Shown: piece by piece, positions 26,278-37,800 of the stretch
Layout of the letters: the number at the start of each line of letters is the position of its first letter
How positions within the stretch are numbered: the first letter of the stretch is position 1
Assembly: GCA_018398585.1 (NCBI GenBank)
Contig: JAGTTD010000005.1
Location: 6,813,355-6,877,354 of the forward strand
DNA: 64,000 nucleotides
Reading direction: 5' to 3'
Source of the DNA: Simmondsia chinensis
Taxonomy: Eukaryota > Streptophyta > Magnoliopsida > Caryophyllales > Simmondsiaceae
Notes under the pieces: model-generated
What the model saw: the letters and a program-made list of their open reading frames with translations, nothing else
What the model was told of the DNA's origin: nothing
Databases searched by the model: none
Program-made: the position numbers and the translations under genes

Positions 26278-26889
26278 CTAACATCCCCTCTCAACCAAAG
26301 AAGAAGGTAAACAAATGTGAAGGTTGGATCTAAATAGCAGAAAAAGAGCGCTCGAAAGATTCTTGGTGAAGATATCAGCAATCTTCTGTGAGGAAGGAAT
26401 ATGAAGGACTCGAACAAGACCCAATTGAACACGCTCACGAACAAAATGGATGTCAATCTCGATATGTTTTGTGTGAATATGTTGGACGGGGTTGGTAGAC
26501 ATGTACATGGCAGAAACATTATCACAATAGATAAAAGTAGCTTGTGGAAGAAGAAGACTGAGCTCACTAAGGAGAGACCGAAGCAAGCAACACTCGGACA
26601 CGGCGTTGGAGACCGCACGATACTCAGCCTCGGCACTAGAACAAGAGACGGTGGGTTGTCGCTTAGAGGACAGGGAGATGATGTTGCCTCCGAGAAAAAC
26701 ACAGAAACCAGAAGTAGAACAGCGAATGTTGGGGCAACCAGCCCAATCAACATCCGAATAAGCCACAAAGTAGTCCAAACGTGTTGGGGAGATAGTCAAA
26801 CCATGATCAATAGTGCCCTTGATATAGCAAATGATGCTTTTAACAGCCATCCAGTGCGATGATCGTGGAGCAGGCATAAACAAACACAC
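26278..26889 (-). pseudogene. Copia RNase H
   Basis: It continues the pol reading with YSDVDWAGCPNIRCSTSGF, SCSSAEAEYRAVSNAVSE and KHIEIDIHFVRERV, the usual Copia RNase H signatures. It ends in IADIFTKNLSS and is separated from RT by a stop codon. Confidence 0.85.
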
Positions 26890-28146
26890 CTACTGAACTG
26901 CATAATAAATGTCAGGACGAGTAAAGGTGAGATATTGAAGGGCACCAACAATGGACCTGTATAAGGTGGGATCAGTCATAAGTTCGCCGACTTCTAGAGA
27001 AAGCTTGGACTTGGAATCTGTAGGTGTAGCAACAGGCTTGCAGGAGAGCATGTCGGTCCGGTCTAGAAGATCATGTGCATATTTAGACTGAGACAAGAAC
27101 AACCTTGAAGAGAGGTGAGATACCGAGATGCCGAGAAAGTAATTAACCCGCACCAAGTCGGTCATATCAAACTCAGATTGAAGAGAGCGAAGTAGATCAT
27201 AAAGTACCGCATGAGAAGAGGCCGCGAGAATGATATCATTAACATAGACTAGTAATATAGCCATATCATGTCCACGATGTAAGACAAAGAAAGAAGAATC
27301 TGACTTACAGTTTCGAAAACCCAACCGTTGTAAAAAGGTAGCAAAACGAGTGCACCAGGCACGAGGTGCCTGTTTGAGACCGTAAAGAAACTTATTAAGC
27401 TTACAGATATGATTAGGATACTGAGATTTAACGGAACCCGGTGGTTGCTTCATATAGACCTCTTCATTAAGTGTGCTATTAAGAAAAGCATTCTTAACAT
27501 CGAGCTGATGAATAGGTTAGTGTCGAGAAGTAGCAATAGTCAAAACAGTACGAACAGTAGGAAGTTTAACAATAGGACTGAAAGTTTCACCGTAGCCGAT
27601 GCCATACCGCTGTGTGACTCCCTGAGCAACTAACCGAGCTTTAGACCGTTCAAGTTGACCTGTAGATGTTTGTTTAATATGAAAGACCCACTTGGAGCTA
27701 ACAATGTTACCATGAGGGGGCGGAGGGACAAGATCCCATGTCTTATTACGAATAAGAGCATTAAATTCATAGAGCATAGCATGCTTCCAGTTATCATCAG
27801 TAAGTGCTTGCTTATAAGAAAAAGGTACCTTTAGCAAAGTACTATGAGCAATCATAGAAGGGTTGAGAAGAGGCTTTACAATACCAGCATGAGCACGAGT
27901 CACCATGGGATGAATAGAGGAAGTGGGGGGAGCCGAACCCGGTGTGGGTGAATGTGCAACTACATTCGGTGGCACGGGTGGAGGGGCTACAGGTGCATCC
28001 GGTGGTACAGGAGCCACGGGGGGCTGTGAAGCGGCTATGGTGGGTGATGCCGCACGAGGCGGCGGCGGCGGCGGCAGCGGTGGTTGGAGACCCGCGAACG
28101 GAGATGACGTGAGCGGAGGAGAAAAGACTTGATGAAGTCGGGCCAT
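26890..28146 (-). pseudogene. Copia reverse transcriptase
   Basis: Upstream, a Pro-rich linker leads into NKTWDLVPPPPHGNIVSSKW and KARLVAQGVTQRYGIGYGET. After a stop at about 27,517, LNKFLYGLKQAPRAW and the active-site region LLVYVNDIILA follow. The invariant YVDD box reads YVND (Asp to Asn at about 27,238-27,240), which abolishes metal binding. Confidence 0.87.
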
Positions 28147-28361
28147 TGTATCTCGAGAGAAAGTGCCAACCGTGCAAATGGGAAATCTGCTTCATCAAAA
28201 ACAACATAGCTCGAAATAATGACTTTATTAATAGAAAGATCCAAACATTTATAACCTTTGTGATTCTGTGGGTAGCCCAGGAAAACACATAAGGTAGAGC
28301 GCGGAGCAAGCTTATGAGAAGCGGTGGCACTCAAATTCCTACAGCAGGCACTACCAAAAAC

Positions 28362-29414
28362 TCAAAGATGATCGTAATGAACTTGCTTCTTGTATAAACG
28401 TTGAAAGGGAATCTTTTTCTTAATAGAAATGGACGGTAGAAGATTGATAATATGAGCTGCAACAGAAACTGCTTCAACCCAAAATTCCAAAGGCATGCAT
28501 GCTTGAAACAAGAGGGAACTCATCATGTTACCTATAGTACGATGCATGCATTTAGCTTTCCCATTCTGTTGGGAGGTGCGAGGGCAGGAAACCCTACTGA
28601 GAATGTCCCTTTGTAGAAAAAGACCGTTAAAGTCACGGTTGATATATTCAGTGCCATTATCACATTGAAAATGTTTGATTTCCACACCAAATTGATTCAT
28701 CACAAGATTACGAAATTGAACAAACAGGTCAAAAACCTCAGATTTGGCACGCATAGGATAAATCCACACAAAATGAGAATAATCATCCAATAATAACAAA
28801 TAATACTTAAAACCACTGAAACTAATAACATGTGATATCCATACATTAGAATGAACAATATTGAAAGGATGCGTGGTACTAGTTACAAACTTTTGAAAAG
28901 GTAAACGACTATGCTTACCAAGTTGGAAACTGGACTCTGAAGAACTAGAATAAAAAATAAACTTTTGCTTAACTAAAGTACTCAAAACTAGTTCTCCTGG
29001 ATGGCCCAAGTGACGATGCAAAAGAGAAGAGGAGAGTCGAGACGCAACAAATGATGGATGGAAAAAGGATGATCCTGGAACAGTGAAGAGTGGCCCCGGG
29101 CTGACACGACGGAAGATGGTAGACTTCAATTTAGGATCCTTGACAGAAAAACCAAAACAATCAAATTCAATAAGACAGTTATTGTCAGAACAAAACTGAC
29201 GCACATAAAGTAAATTTTTTGATAGACCGGGAACGAGAAGGACTTTATTTAAAGTAAAACGACCTGCAGGGGTAGAAATAAAACATGACCCAATACCTGC
29301 AATAGAAAGAGACGCACCATTACCCACCAAGATTTTATCAAGACCAGTATACGAAGACAAGGATGTGAGGATACCTGGATTATTTTTCATGTGAGACGAA
29401 GCCCCACTATCCAT
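28362..29414 (-). pseudogene. Copia protease and integrase
   Basis: The frame begins at the protease motif DSGASSHM and continues through GAG-pre-integrase (LLHRHLGHPGEL) into the integrase core. The first catalytic Asp is Asn190 (HSNVW for HSDVW) and the catalytic Glu is Lys288 (NGKAKCM for NGKAERM). Only Asp252 (CDNGTEY) survives. The two zinc-binding Cys before LGKHSRLPF are also lost. This integrase cannot work. Confidence 0.85.
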
Positions 29415-29644
29415 GATCCAGGAGGAGTCAAGATGGGGGTAGAGTATGACTGTGGAGGAAACTGACTCGCATCAAAACTCGGGTAAAAATCATATCCAGT
29501 GGTATAAACATTATTTGCAGGATGAAACTGTGGATAAGAAGGTACATTACCACCTTGAGGAGCTTAGCCAAATTGAGACATGCGATATGGCATGGGCCAC
29601 GGCATGGACCACGGCATACCCCTAAAATTTGGACCCCGCATGTT

Positions 29645-30582
29645 CTACATCCATGGATCTACATAACCACGACCATTACGTCCACGACCTTTACCATTAC
29701 CTCGACCCCCACGACCACGGCCGTTACCTCTGCCATTGCCAAACTGGTTTCTAGAACTGAGGTTATGTGAATTCTGATGAGCAGGAAGAGCAACAGGGTG
29801 CTCGGGTACTGTGGATTGCGACTGCGCAGCCAGCGCCGGCACCGCATCAGTTGTGTTGGTGGCTAGAAGAAGAGTAGGGGCTTTGGTGTTGGCGTTATTA
29901 AGACGATATTCTTCATTCATTAACATGGACCGAGCCTCAATAAACGAGGAAAAAAGAGCTCTAGACGTAATAGAGGTGCAAACAACGTGAAAGTCTTTAT
30001 CATCAGAAAGACCATTGACAGCGGTTAGAACCATATCCACGTCAGAGATAGAGGAACGTACATATTTACGATTATCAGTCAGGGATTTAATTTTGGTGAA
30101 GTATGCTAACATGGAGAGATTGGGCTTTTTAATGCTAGTTAATTCCCATTTATATTGCAATTGACGTGATTGAGCGAAATCAGTAAAAAGCTTAGTAATT
30201 GAACCCCAAAGAGATGCTGCAGTTAAATCAACATCATTACCACAAACAGCACTAGCAAGGTCAGAAGAAATAGTACCAAGAATCCAGGAGATAAGGAGAT
30301 TGTCAACTTGCCTCCAGTATCGATAGGTTGGATTAGTAGCAGTGGCTGGAGTAGAGGAACCGTCCAGATGGTCATCAATAGCATAACCCCACAAGCAGAG
30401 ATAAAGGAGCGGCGCCAGACTAAGTAGGTTGACGGATCCTTCAAATCAAGGGTAGAGGATATGTGTTGTCGAATGTTCGAAACGCTGAACGGTGTGGGAA
30501 GAGACAGGTTGTGACCACCAGTAGGATGCGGCATGGTGGTGGCGCCAGTGACGGGAGACACGTCAGAGGAGGAGTTGGCCAT
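29645..30582 (-). pseudogene. Copia gag
   Basis: It starts ATG at 30582 (MANSSSDVSPVTGA) and has the UBN2-type gag core (LVWRRSF, then WRQVDNLLISWILGTIS). A frameshift near 30,390 separates the start from the rest. The C-terminus is an RG-rich tract (GRGNGRGRGGRGNGKGRGR). The usual CCHC zinc knuckle is not visible. Confidence 0.8.
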
Positions 30583-30864
30583 AACTTAGAGGAAGAGAGA
30601 GAGGAATGTTGAGCGGTGCGGCGGCTAGGGTTTCGAATCCCCTTTTTTTTGTTTGAAAGAATAAAAATTAAAACGGAGGCTAAGGTTTGCCTTTACGAGA
30701 GGGTTCGGGAGAGCTCTGATACCATGAAAGAATGAGAATCGCACATAATGCTGTGGCTCTCTCGTATATTTATAGAACTTATAATGGGCTTTACATCATA
30801 TCCAAAGCAGACCCATTGGGCACAGTTATATATAGTAATAACACTTATACAGTATAGTCTAACA

Positions 30865-31807
30865 ATCTCTCGATCTCATATTACATGAAGGTAACATTTA
30901 TCGTCCTTATTTGTATTGCATATATTAATATTAACTTTCTATCTCAATTACTTAAAGTCCAAAAAGTTAACGGGAATCAAGAAAATAAGGCAAACCTTAT
31001 CGAAATTTCTTAAATATGATATTCATACAAGTTTATGTTTCGTCTAATCTATTGGAAGGGAAAATGATTATTGTACGCGAAAGGGTTAAATGCTCCAACA
31101 ATCCATTCCAAAATTCAACCCCCGTATCTTTATTTTAGAAAATGTAAGTATTAAATTTCTGAAATATTATCACTATTTAGAAAAACTTTTCAAGGTGAAG
31201 CTTTAAAAGGTTAGAACGAGGTCAGAAATCCGTGTTTCCAAATGGATTTATAGGATTGCGTGGTGTTAAAATGCATATACAAATATTAATTTATAAAATA
31301 ATAACTATTTTTAATAATTTTTATGTTTTACTAATTTTCACATTATATTGTAAAATTGAATTTAATGATCGACTCCTTTTACTAATTTAAGCCAAACCTA
31401 ATCAATTTTATAAAATCACCCATGATAATAATAGAAAAAAATGATTACATATTAAATATTTTTAAAATTATAAACACTTATCATGCATCGCACATGATTA
31501 TATTAGTATTTTTTAATAAGAATGTCCCTATCATGAGTGCATTATCAACGTGATGTTTACAAAGTTGGCATCGCCAAGATTCCTAAAACGTCACCGTTCG
31601 AACGTAACGCGTTACCGTCACTCTGGGACGCGCCTCTTTCCCCGCCCAAAAAGGTCAAAACTTCCCATTACAAATAGCACAAACTCATTTCCCTTTCCAT
31701 TTTCTTCCCCAAAACAAGAACAAAATTTCCCCAAATTCATCTCTGTATCAACTAATGCAACTTCAAATCTCAATTTCCAAGTTGAATCAGCACGAAGAAC
31801 CCTAAAA
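30865..31807. other. Intergenic DNA upstream of the 565-residue gene
   Basis: AT-rich. Near 31,478-31,505, atcatgcatcgcacatgatt followed by atattagt resembles a Helitron 3' end (hairpin then CTRRT-like). The last ~250 bp before the ATG at 31808 are C-rich and read open in frame, probably leader sequence. I see no clear TATA box. Confidence 0.35.
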
Positions 31808-34800
31808 ATGGCGACTTCATCATTCAAATCGACGTCCAAACGAACAACGACAGCATCATCATCATCATCATCAACTACCCGCGACGCATCTCGTTTTGCG
31901 AAAGAGAAAACCCTAGATTCAAGAAAGAGGGCGATACCGAGGAGATCGAGGAGTGTCAGTGCGTTTTCAGGGCGTAATTTGGATGTGGATTTGGATTTTG
32001 TGAATAAGAGAGAGAATCCTTTGTTTTGGGCTGAGGGTTCGCCGCATTCCGATGGGGAGGGAGCGGTTAATATTTCGAAATTCGACGGTGTTTCTACCGC
32101 AAAGAGTTCCGGAAATGGCGGCGGAGGTGGTGGTGGTGGTGGTCGGACGGGTGTAGGGCGTAGCTTGTCTAGGGTTGATAATGGCCGGCGGAGACGGTCT
32201 CCTTCTAGAGGGCGTTATGGGAACGATAACTACGAGGTTTGGGTTTTGGTATCTGAGTTACGAAAATGTATTTTTATACAATTTGATTATATGATTGTGT
32301 ATATAGTATATAATTCAAAACATAGTAGCTGTTGGGTGGAACTTTGGTGAAATCGATGCCTCATCTTTTTTTTTTTTTTTTTTTAATTCAAACTGTTTCA
32401 TAATGATTTATTTTATATCAAAATTAGGCTCCTACTTAGTGACTGAATTTAGGTAAAAATTGGAAACACAATGGATCAATTTTGTCGTAAAATAAAATAT
32501 TAGGAACCATTTTGAGCAAAAGAAAAGACAATGAACTAATTTGAATGAATTTAAAAATGTCAGAGACCATTTTGAACAGTAGAAAAGATAAGAGACTAAT
32601 TTGAACAAAGCTAAAAACATTGGAGACCAACGGCGTAAATAACTTGGATTTGGTATAATGGTTTCATCCTCTAAGCATGAGGTTGTGGTTCGAAAGTTAT
32701 CTTTCCTGTCTCTAAATGTTGTGGCCTTGCTTAGAATAATTTTTACGTTCTTACCATTAAAGAACAATGTGTCTAAACATGATTCATTTATAAACCTGAC
32801 AGTGAATAATTACTTATGTACAATTTAGATCTTGTAAACAAACTATTTACGATTCGTGTGTATTTATAGCATTTTTTGAGACATTGGATTTTAGATCTTG
32901 CATATATTTATTGGAGTAACTTGGCTTCTGGTAGATGGATTTTTATGGAAAGTAATGAATTCATCAACATTGGTACATATTTTTGTAGATAAGATTTGGG
33001 GGTTTTGCAATTTGATTCGGCCTCTGTTTCCAAATTTGAAATGTTAAGAATTAGATTCTTTGCTTCTAAAGATTGTATTCGGATCTCGGTTTGTGGGATT
33101 ATGCTGATTTCTTTGCATTGTGTTTAGGAAAATTTAACTTAAGGTCTTGTTTGTTGCCACATGAATTGAATTCCTATGGGAAATTGTATTTCCTGAAAAT
33201 TTAATTCTTTTGCCAACTTCTCAGAAAGTAGATAAATGTGTGGTTGTGAGGATGGGAAATAAAACTTCGTTGGGGAGGCTAGTTAAAAACAAAGGAATTA
33301 GAACTTAATTAGGGGGTCAGGTAAGTCACTTGCATTTTGAAGGAATTTGAAATTGGTAAGCAATTTCTAATTTTCTCGTATTCTGCCAACTTCCTGCCAA
33401 CCAAACAAGAGCCCAAAACCCTATTTCCCACATCTACTTCTTGCCAACCAAACAAGGTTAGAACAAATCGTATTCTAGGAGCAATGATTTGTGGGGGTTT
33501 ATGGTGATCTACTACTGGTGTTTGACAAAAAAAAGGGGTTGTTCTTGTATAGGGTCTGTTTAGTGTTGTTTTCTATGTGTACTTTTTGGTTATTGAGAAA
33601 CTAAAGATTAGGTTTTGGAAATGATATTTTTTTGTTGGTTCTTTTTGTTTTCAATTTCTTACTAATTTCAATCAAAACTGAAAAGAAGAAACCAAAAATA
33701 GGAAAAATTGTATTCCAAAACATAGTTTTCAATTTATCAAAAACCAAAAGTTGCAAACTAAAAACGCTACCAAACAGGCCCTTAGGATTCAGCATGTTTA
33801 TGGATCGAGTATTTGTGGATTTACAGGTCCATCTGATGATTCTTTGTGGGTACCTATTGCTCTCCTATATTTTGTGAAAATGTCCAAGACCTGGAATTGT
33901 GGAATTTTGCATCACTATTTGAATTTTAAGAGAAAGGGATATTAAATGCGTCAACTTGCAAACTATTTGAAGTTTTCAAATCAATTTTCCTATCATCTTC
34001 TAGTTTTTCCTTGTAAAAATGGAGTCTAAATTTCATTGAACTCTGTTTCACAAACTATATGCATGTGAATTTGAGTTGCATAGCTTTCTTCTCTAATGCT
34101 GAAATGCTGCTTTTTTAATCATGTTAGAGTGCGCAAGAGCGAGAATGTGGATTTCTACCAAAATGTAGAAGCAAAACGAAGATCGACTTGGGTGTAAATT
34201 GCAGTACCCCAGGAGAAAATATGAAAATACGTAGAAGTTCTTCTGATTTGTCAGATATATTGAGGGGCTTGAACACATCTAGCTCTAGTCAGCACCTCGC
34301 AGATGAGACTTCAGACGACTCTGTCATTAGTATGGTATTGAATTCGATATTACTGTTTGCTCCTTGGGTGTGATAAGGCTCCATTTGGTTTGGTTGGACA
34401 TAAAACATTTTATGTTCTACTTCACAGGAGAAGATTTTTAACTGAGAATTAATTTTTCTTTAAGATTCTGTTTGTTTGATTTGGCAAATCAGTTTTATTA
34501 TATAAATTTGTATAATAGTTTGATCAATTTGAAATCGATTTGAGACTGAGATTGTAAAATCAAAATGGAAAAGATTTTCCCTAGCATGAAGGGAATCCCA
34601 TTCCCTTTCTTTGAGAGGAAGTCATCTTTACCTTGACGGGGGGAAAAGATTTTTTCGATAGGCTACATTTACTAGCTTTTCAAAAAAGAGAATTATTTAA
34701 ATACGCCGGAAAACTATTTCCGTCAAATGAAATGAAGCCTAAATCTTTTGACCAATGAGGCCTTGGTATAAGGGTAAAATTTGGTGTAAACGAACCGAAC

Positions 34801-37800
34801 GTTCAATAAATTACTCGTGTTCGAAATCGATTATGGCTCGTTTGTGTTCATAATTAGGGTTCGATAACTTATCGAGCCGAGTTCGAGCAGACTCGATAAG
34901 CTTAACGAGCTGAGTTCGAGCAAGAGGGTGCTCGGCTCGTTAATGTTCGTGAACAGTTTGATAAGATCTCGTTAAGAACTCGTTAAAAGCTCGTTAAAAA
35001 ACTCGTTAAAAAACTCGTTAAAGGCTCGTTAGCAGTTAATATTACCTCAAAAATAGTTTGATAATGGCTCGAAAGTAACTCGAATAACTCTGCTTGGTAG
35101 GGAGCTCGACTCGATAATAAGCTCGTGTTTGTTATGAGCTCGATTTCATTCGATAACGAACTCGGCTCGGCTTGATAAGGAGCTCGAATTGGTTCGATTA
35201 GCTTAACGAGCCGAGCCGAGCCGAGCCGAGTTTCGAGCACAACAAAATCTTAACGAACCGAGCTCGAACAAGGGGTTGAAAAGCTCGATAAGAGCTCGGC
35301 TCGAACTCGAGCTCGATAAATCTTAACGAACCGAGTTTGAACAAGGGGATACTCGGCTCGGCTCGGCTCGGCTCGTTTACTCCCCTAGGTAAAAAAACCC
35401 AACCTAGGTTGAGGCTCTACGGCAAAAATCCTAGGTTCAAATCCCAATCCCTATTAACCCTATGATGAAGGGTCCCTTTTTTTTTTGATCGAAACAATAA
35501 GTTAAAATTTTTGAGTGTGCTTTGTTTTCATTTGTCTGTGGAAATAGTTCTTTTCACGAATATCGAATTGGGAAGATGACAGATCTACAGTCTCTGTTCC
35601 GGAAGCTGAAGAGAGAACCATTAAACCAGTTGCAGAGGAGGTGAAGATGAGTTCCGTGTCCTTTGTTTGTGGATTTAGTAACACTAGGATTATGACTGAG
35701 CTACTCTAAATATTTCTTAACTCAGGTAAGTTGCTCTAGTGTTGCTGCTGCTGCTTCCAGTGCAATTGCAGAAACTGTTCGTACTGAAGTTAGACGGGCC
35801 ATCTCTGACATTGGTAGTGATTTTCAAAATGTACGCAATTCAAATTTCTTTCCTTTTTAATTCCCTCCTATTCATTCTTAATTTTTACGACATAATGTGC
35901 TTAATCAAAATCATATAGTCTTCCTTCTCACTATGCACGTTGGATGACCGTAATGTTTCATTCCATACATGAAGTCTGCATCTCAGCTGATGTACCTTAG
36001 CCGTTAGATATCTCCTGGAGATAGTATTAGTTTCTTGGTTGGTAAAATTGTAAGTTCTCTAGAGAGGGTTGCTTGAGACATATTTTGGATCTTATCATTA
36101 AATATAAAGTTGGAAAAAAAACGAATGCATTAAGTTTGTTTCCATGGAAATCACACAAGGTTAATGTTATGACCAATATTGCCGCTGTCTGTGGCCCAAA
36201 AAGAAAACAGAAATATTTTCGATTTGCTCTTGAAAGCCATATCCTTTACTGTGAGTCGCTTATGTCCTTGATGTTTCTTTCCAGAGGGCCTGTCACTGTG
36301 TACTCAGAATCTATCTTTCTTGTACTGAGAGGATGGAGGATAAAGATCACATTATGAAAAAAATGACAAGGTTGCATTATCCTTATGACTATATAAAGAG
36401 GGAAAACTATTCAATTCAAGTATGAATGGTAGGAATATTCTCTAGCACCATAGTGATGCAGTGCAAAAGAAGATGTTTAATGACTATAGAAGACATGATG
36501 TTTTAATAGTTTTAGATAGATTAAGTGATGCAATTAGAATATAATATTTCTTTTATGCTAGTATGATATTTTAGTTATCCTAATTTTTGTTAATATGATA
36601 GTTTAGTTCTTTTATCTTAGGGAAGTATTTTCTTGTTAATTTATTATTTATCTCTTTGGTTATCCAATATGGTTTAGCTTTTTTTATAAATATAGCTTTG
36701 TAATTCGTTAGTTTTCAGTTTTGGAGAAATATAATTGAGTTTTGTTTTGAGTAGTAAGTTTTGCTGCATCACATAGGCCGTGCAAGATAGATAATTGGAT
36801 GCTCGTCCTTTTCTCAAACATTATTGGAGTAAAACCTGCATTTCCTTCATCCCTTTTCAAGGATGCGACACACCACATTCTTCATTTGCATATTAACAAT
36901 ATAAACGCATATTATCTGTAAGTTCAGCAATTCTCGGGCACCTTGTTGATGTTTTTCCGCTTGCATTATGTTGAGTGCAATTGGGTTTTAAATTGCAGTT
37001 TCCCGCGTATATGGAAGTTGCATGTCACTTATGTTTTAGTCCTTTTAAAACCGTAATGTCCTAAAGTTCGTGTTCTTTTCTGTATCAGGCTACGTTGAGA
37101 AGTAATTCCCACACTATGCAGAGTACAAATGTTGCCGATTTCAGTTCAGATTTGGTGAATCCAAGTGCAGTTGAGGTGGTTAGGGACATTAGAGGAGATT
37201 ATGCTAGGAGACTGCAGGAGGTAAATCGTGACTCTATACTGCAAGAATCGAGCTAAAACTTAGCCATATTGAAAATATCTGGGCACTAATTTGTCAAGAA
37301 GCCCAAGCTCAAGCTCTACTTCAAGCTTGCTGAGCTTGGAAACTTTAAGCTCAAGCTAGACTTAGTTGATCTAGAACCCAGTTCAATGAGCTGTGAGCTA
37401 TGCTCGCATTATTTTGAATCATTTAAGCTAATTTGGGTTGTTTATGCTTGAGCTTGGCTTGATTAGGCATATTTAGCCTCTAAATTGTATCAAGATTGGC
37501 TCATTTAGGTTCATGAGGCTACGAGCTCAAACTTTGCTAGATTCTGACTCGACTTGTTTTGCTTAACCAGCCAGTTCGGCTCGGCTCAAGCTCAAAACAA
37601 GCCAAGCTTTTTGAGCTGTATGATGAGCCAGCTCAGCTTGGTTCAAGCTCGAAAGGACTAAGCCTTTTGAGCTTTATGACAAGTTGGCTCGGCTCATGCA
37701 CACCCTTTTAGTCAAGACAGAAGAGAAGACTGATAGTCAAGGAGGTACTTGATTCAATTAAAAGTGGGTGACTATGATCTCATGCATTGTTTAGACGGTC

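Larger units (their letters stand above)
26148..30864 (-). mobile_element. Decayed Ty1/Copia retrotransposon, nearly full length
   Basis: 4.7 kb. Short LTRs at 26148-26283 (136 bp) and 30725-30864 (140 bp) start TGTTAGACTA and end CTTTCA on the minus strand. The primer site tggtatcagagctc directly follows the 5' LTR. Order on the minus strand is gag, protease, integrase, reverse transcriptase, RNase H, which defines Copia. Short LTRs and total length suit an Ale-type lineage (inference). Stops, frameshifts and catalytic substitutions show it is inactive. I see no clear target duplication. Confidence 0.9.

Noticed and set aside
26401..26862. 153-codon plus-strand ORF
   Set aside because: It is the complement of the Copia RNase H region.
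27923..28132. Gly-rich plus-strand ORF
   Set aside because: It is the complement of the Pro-rich linker before the Copia reverse transcriptase.
26143..30869. Target duplication for the Copia element
   Set aside because: The flanks tcatc and atctc do not match well enough to call.
31550..31807. N-terminal extension of the 565-residue protein from an upstream ATG
   Set aside because: The frame is open, but the segment looks like an untranslated leader. The ATG at 31808 starts a typical MATSS N-terminus. I cannot exclude the longer form.
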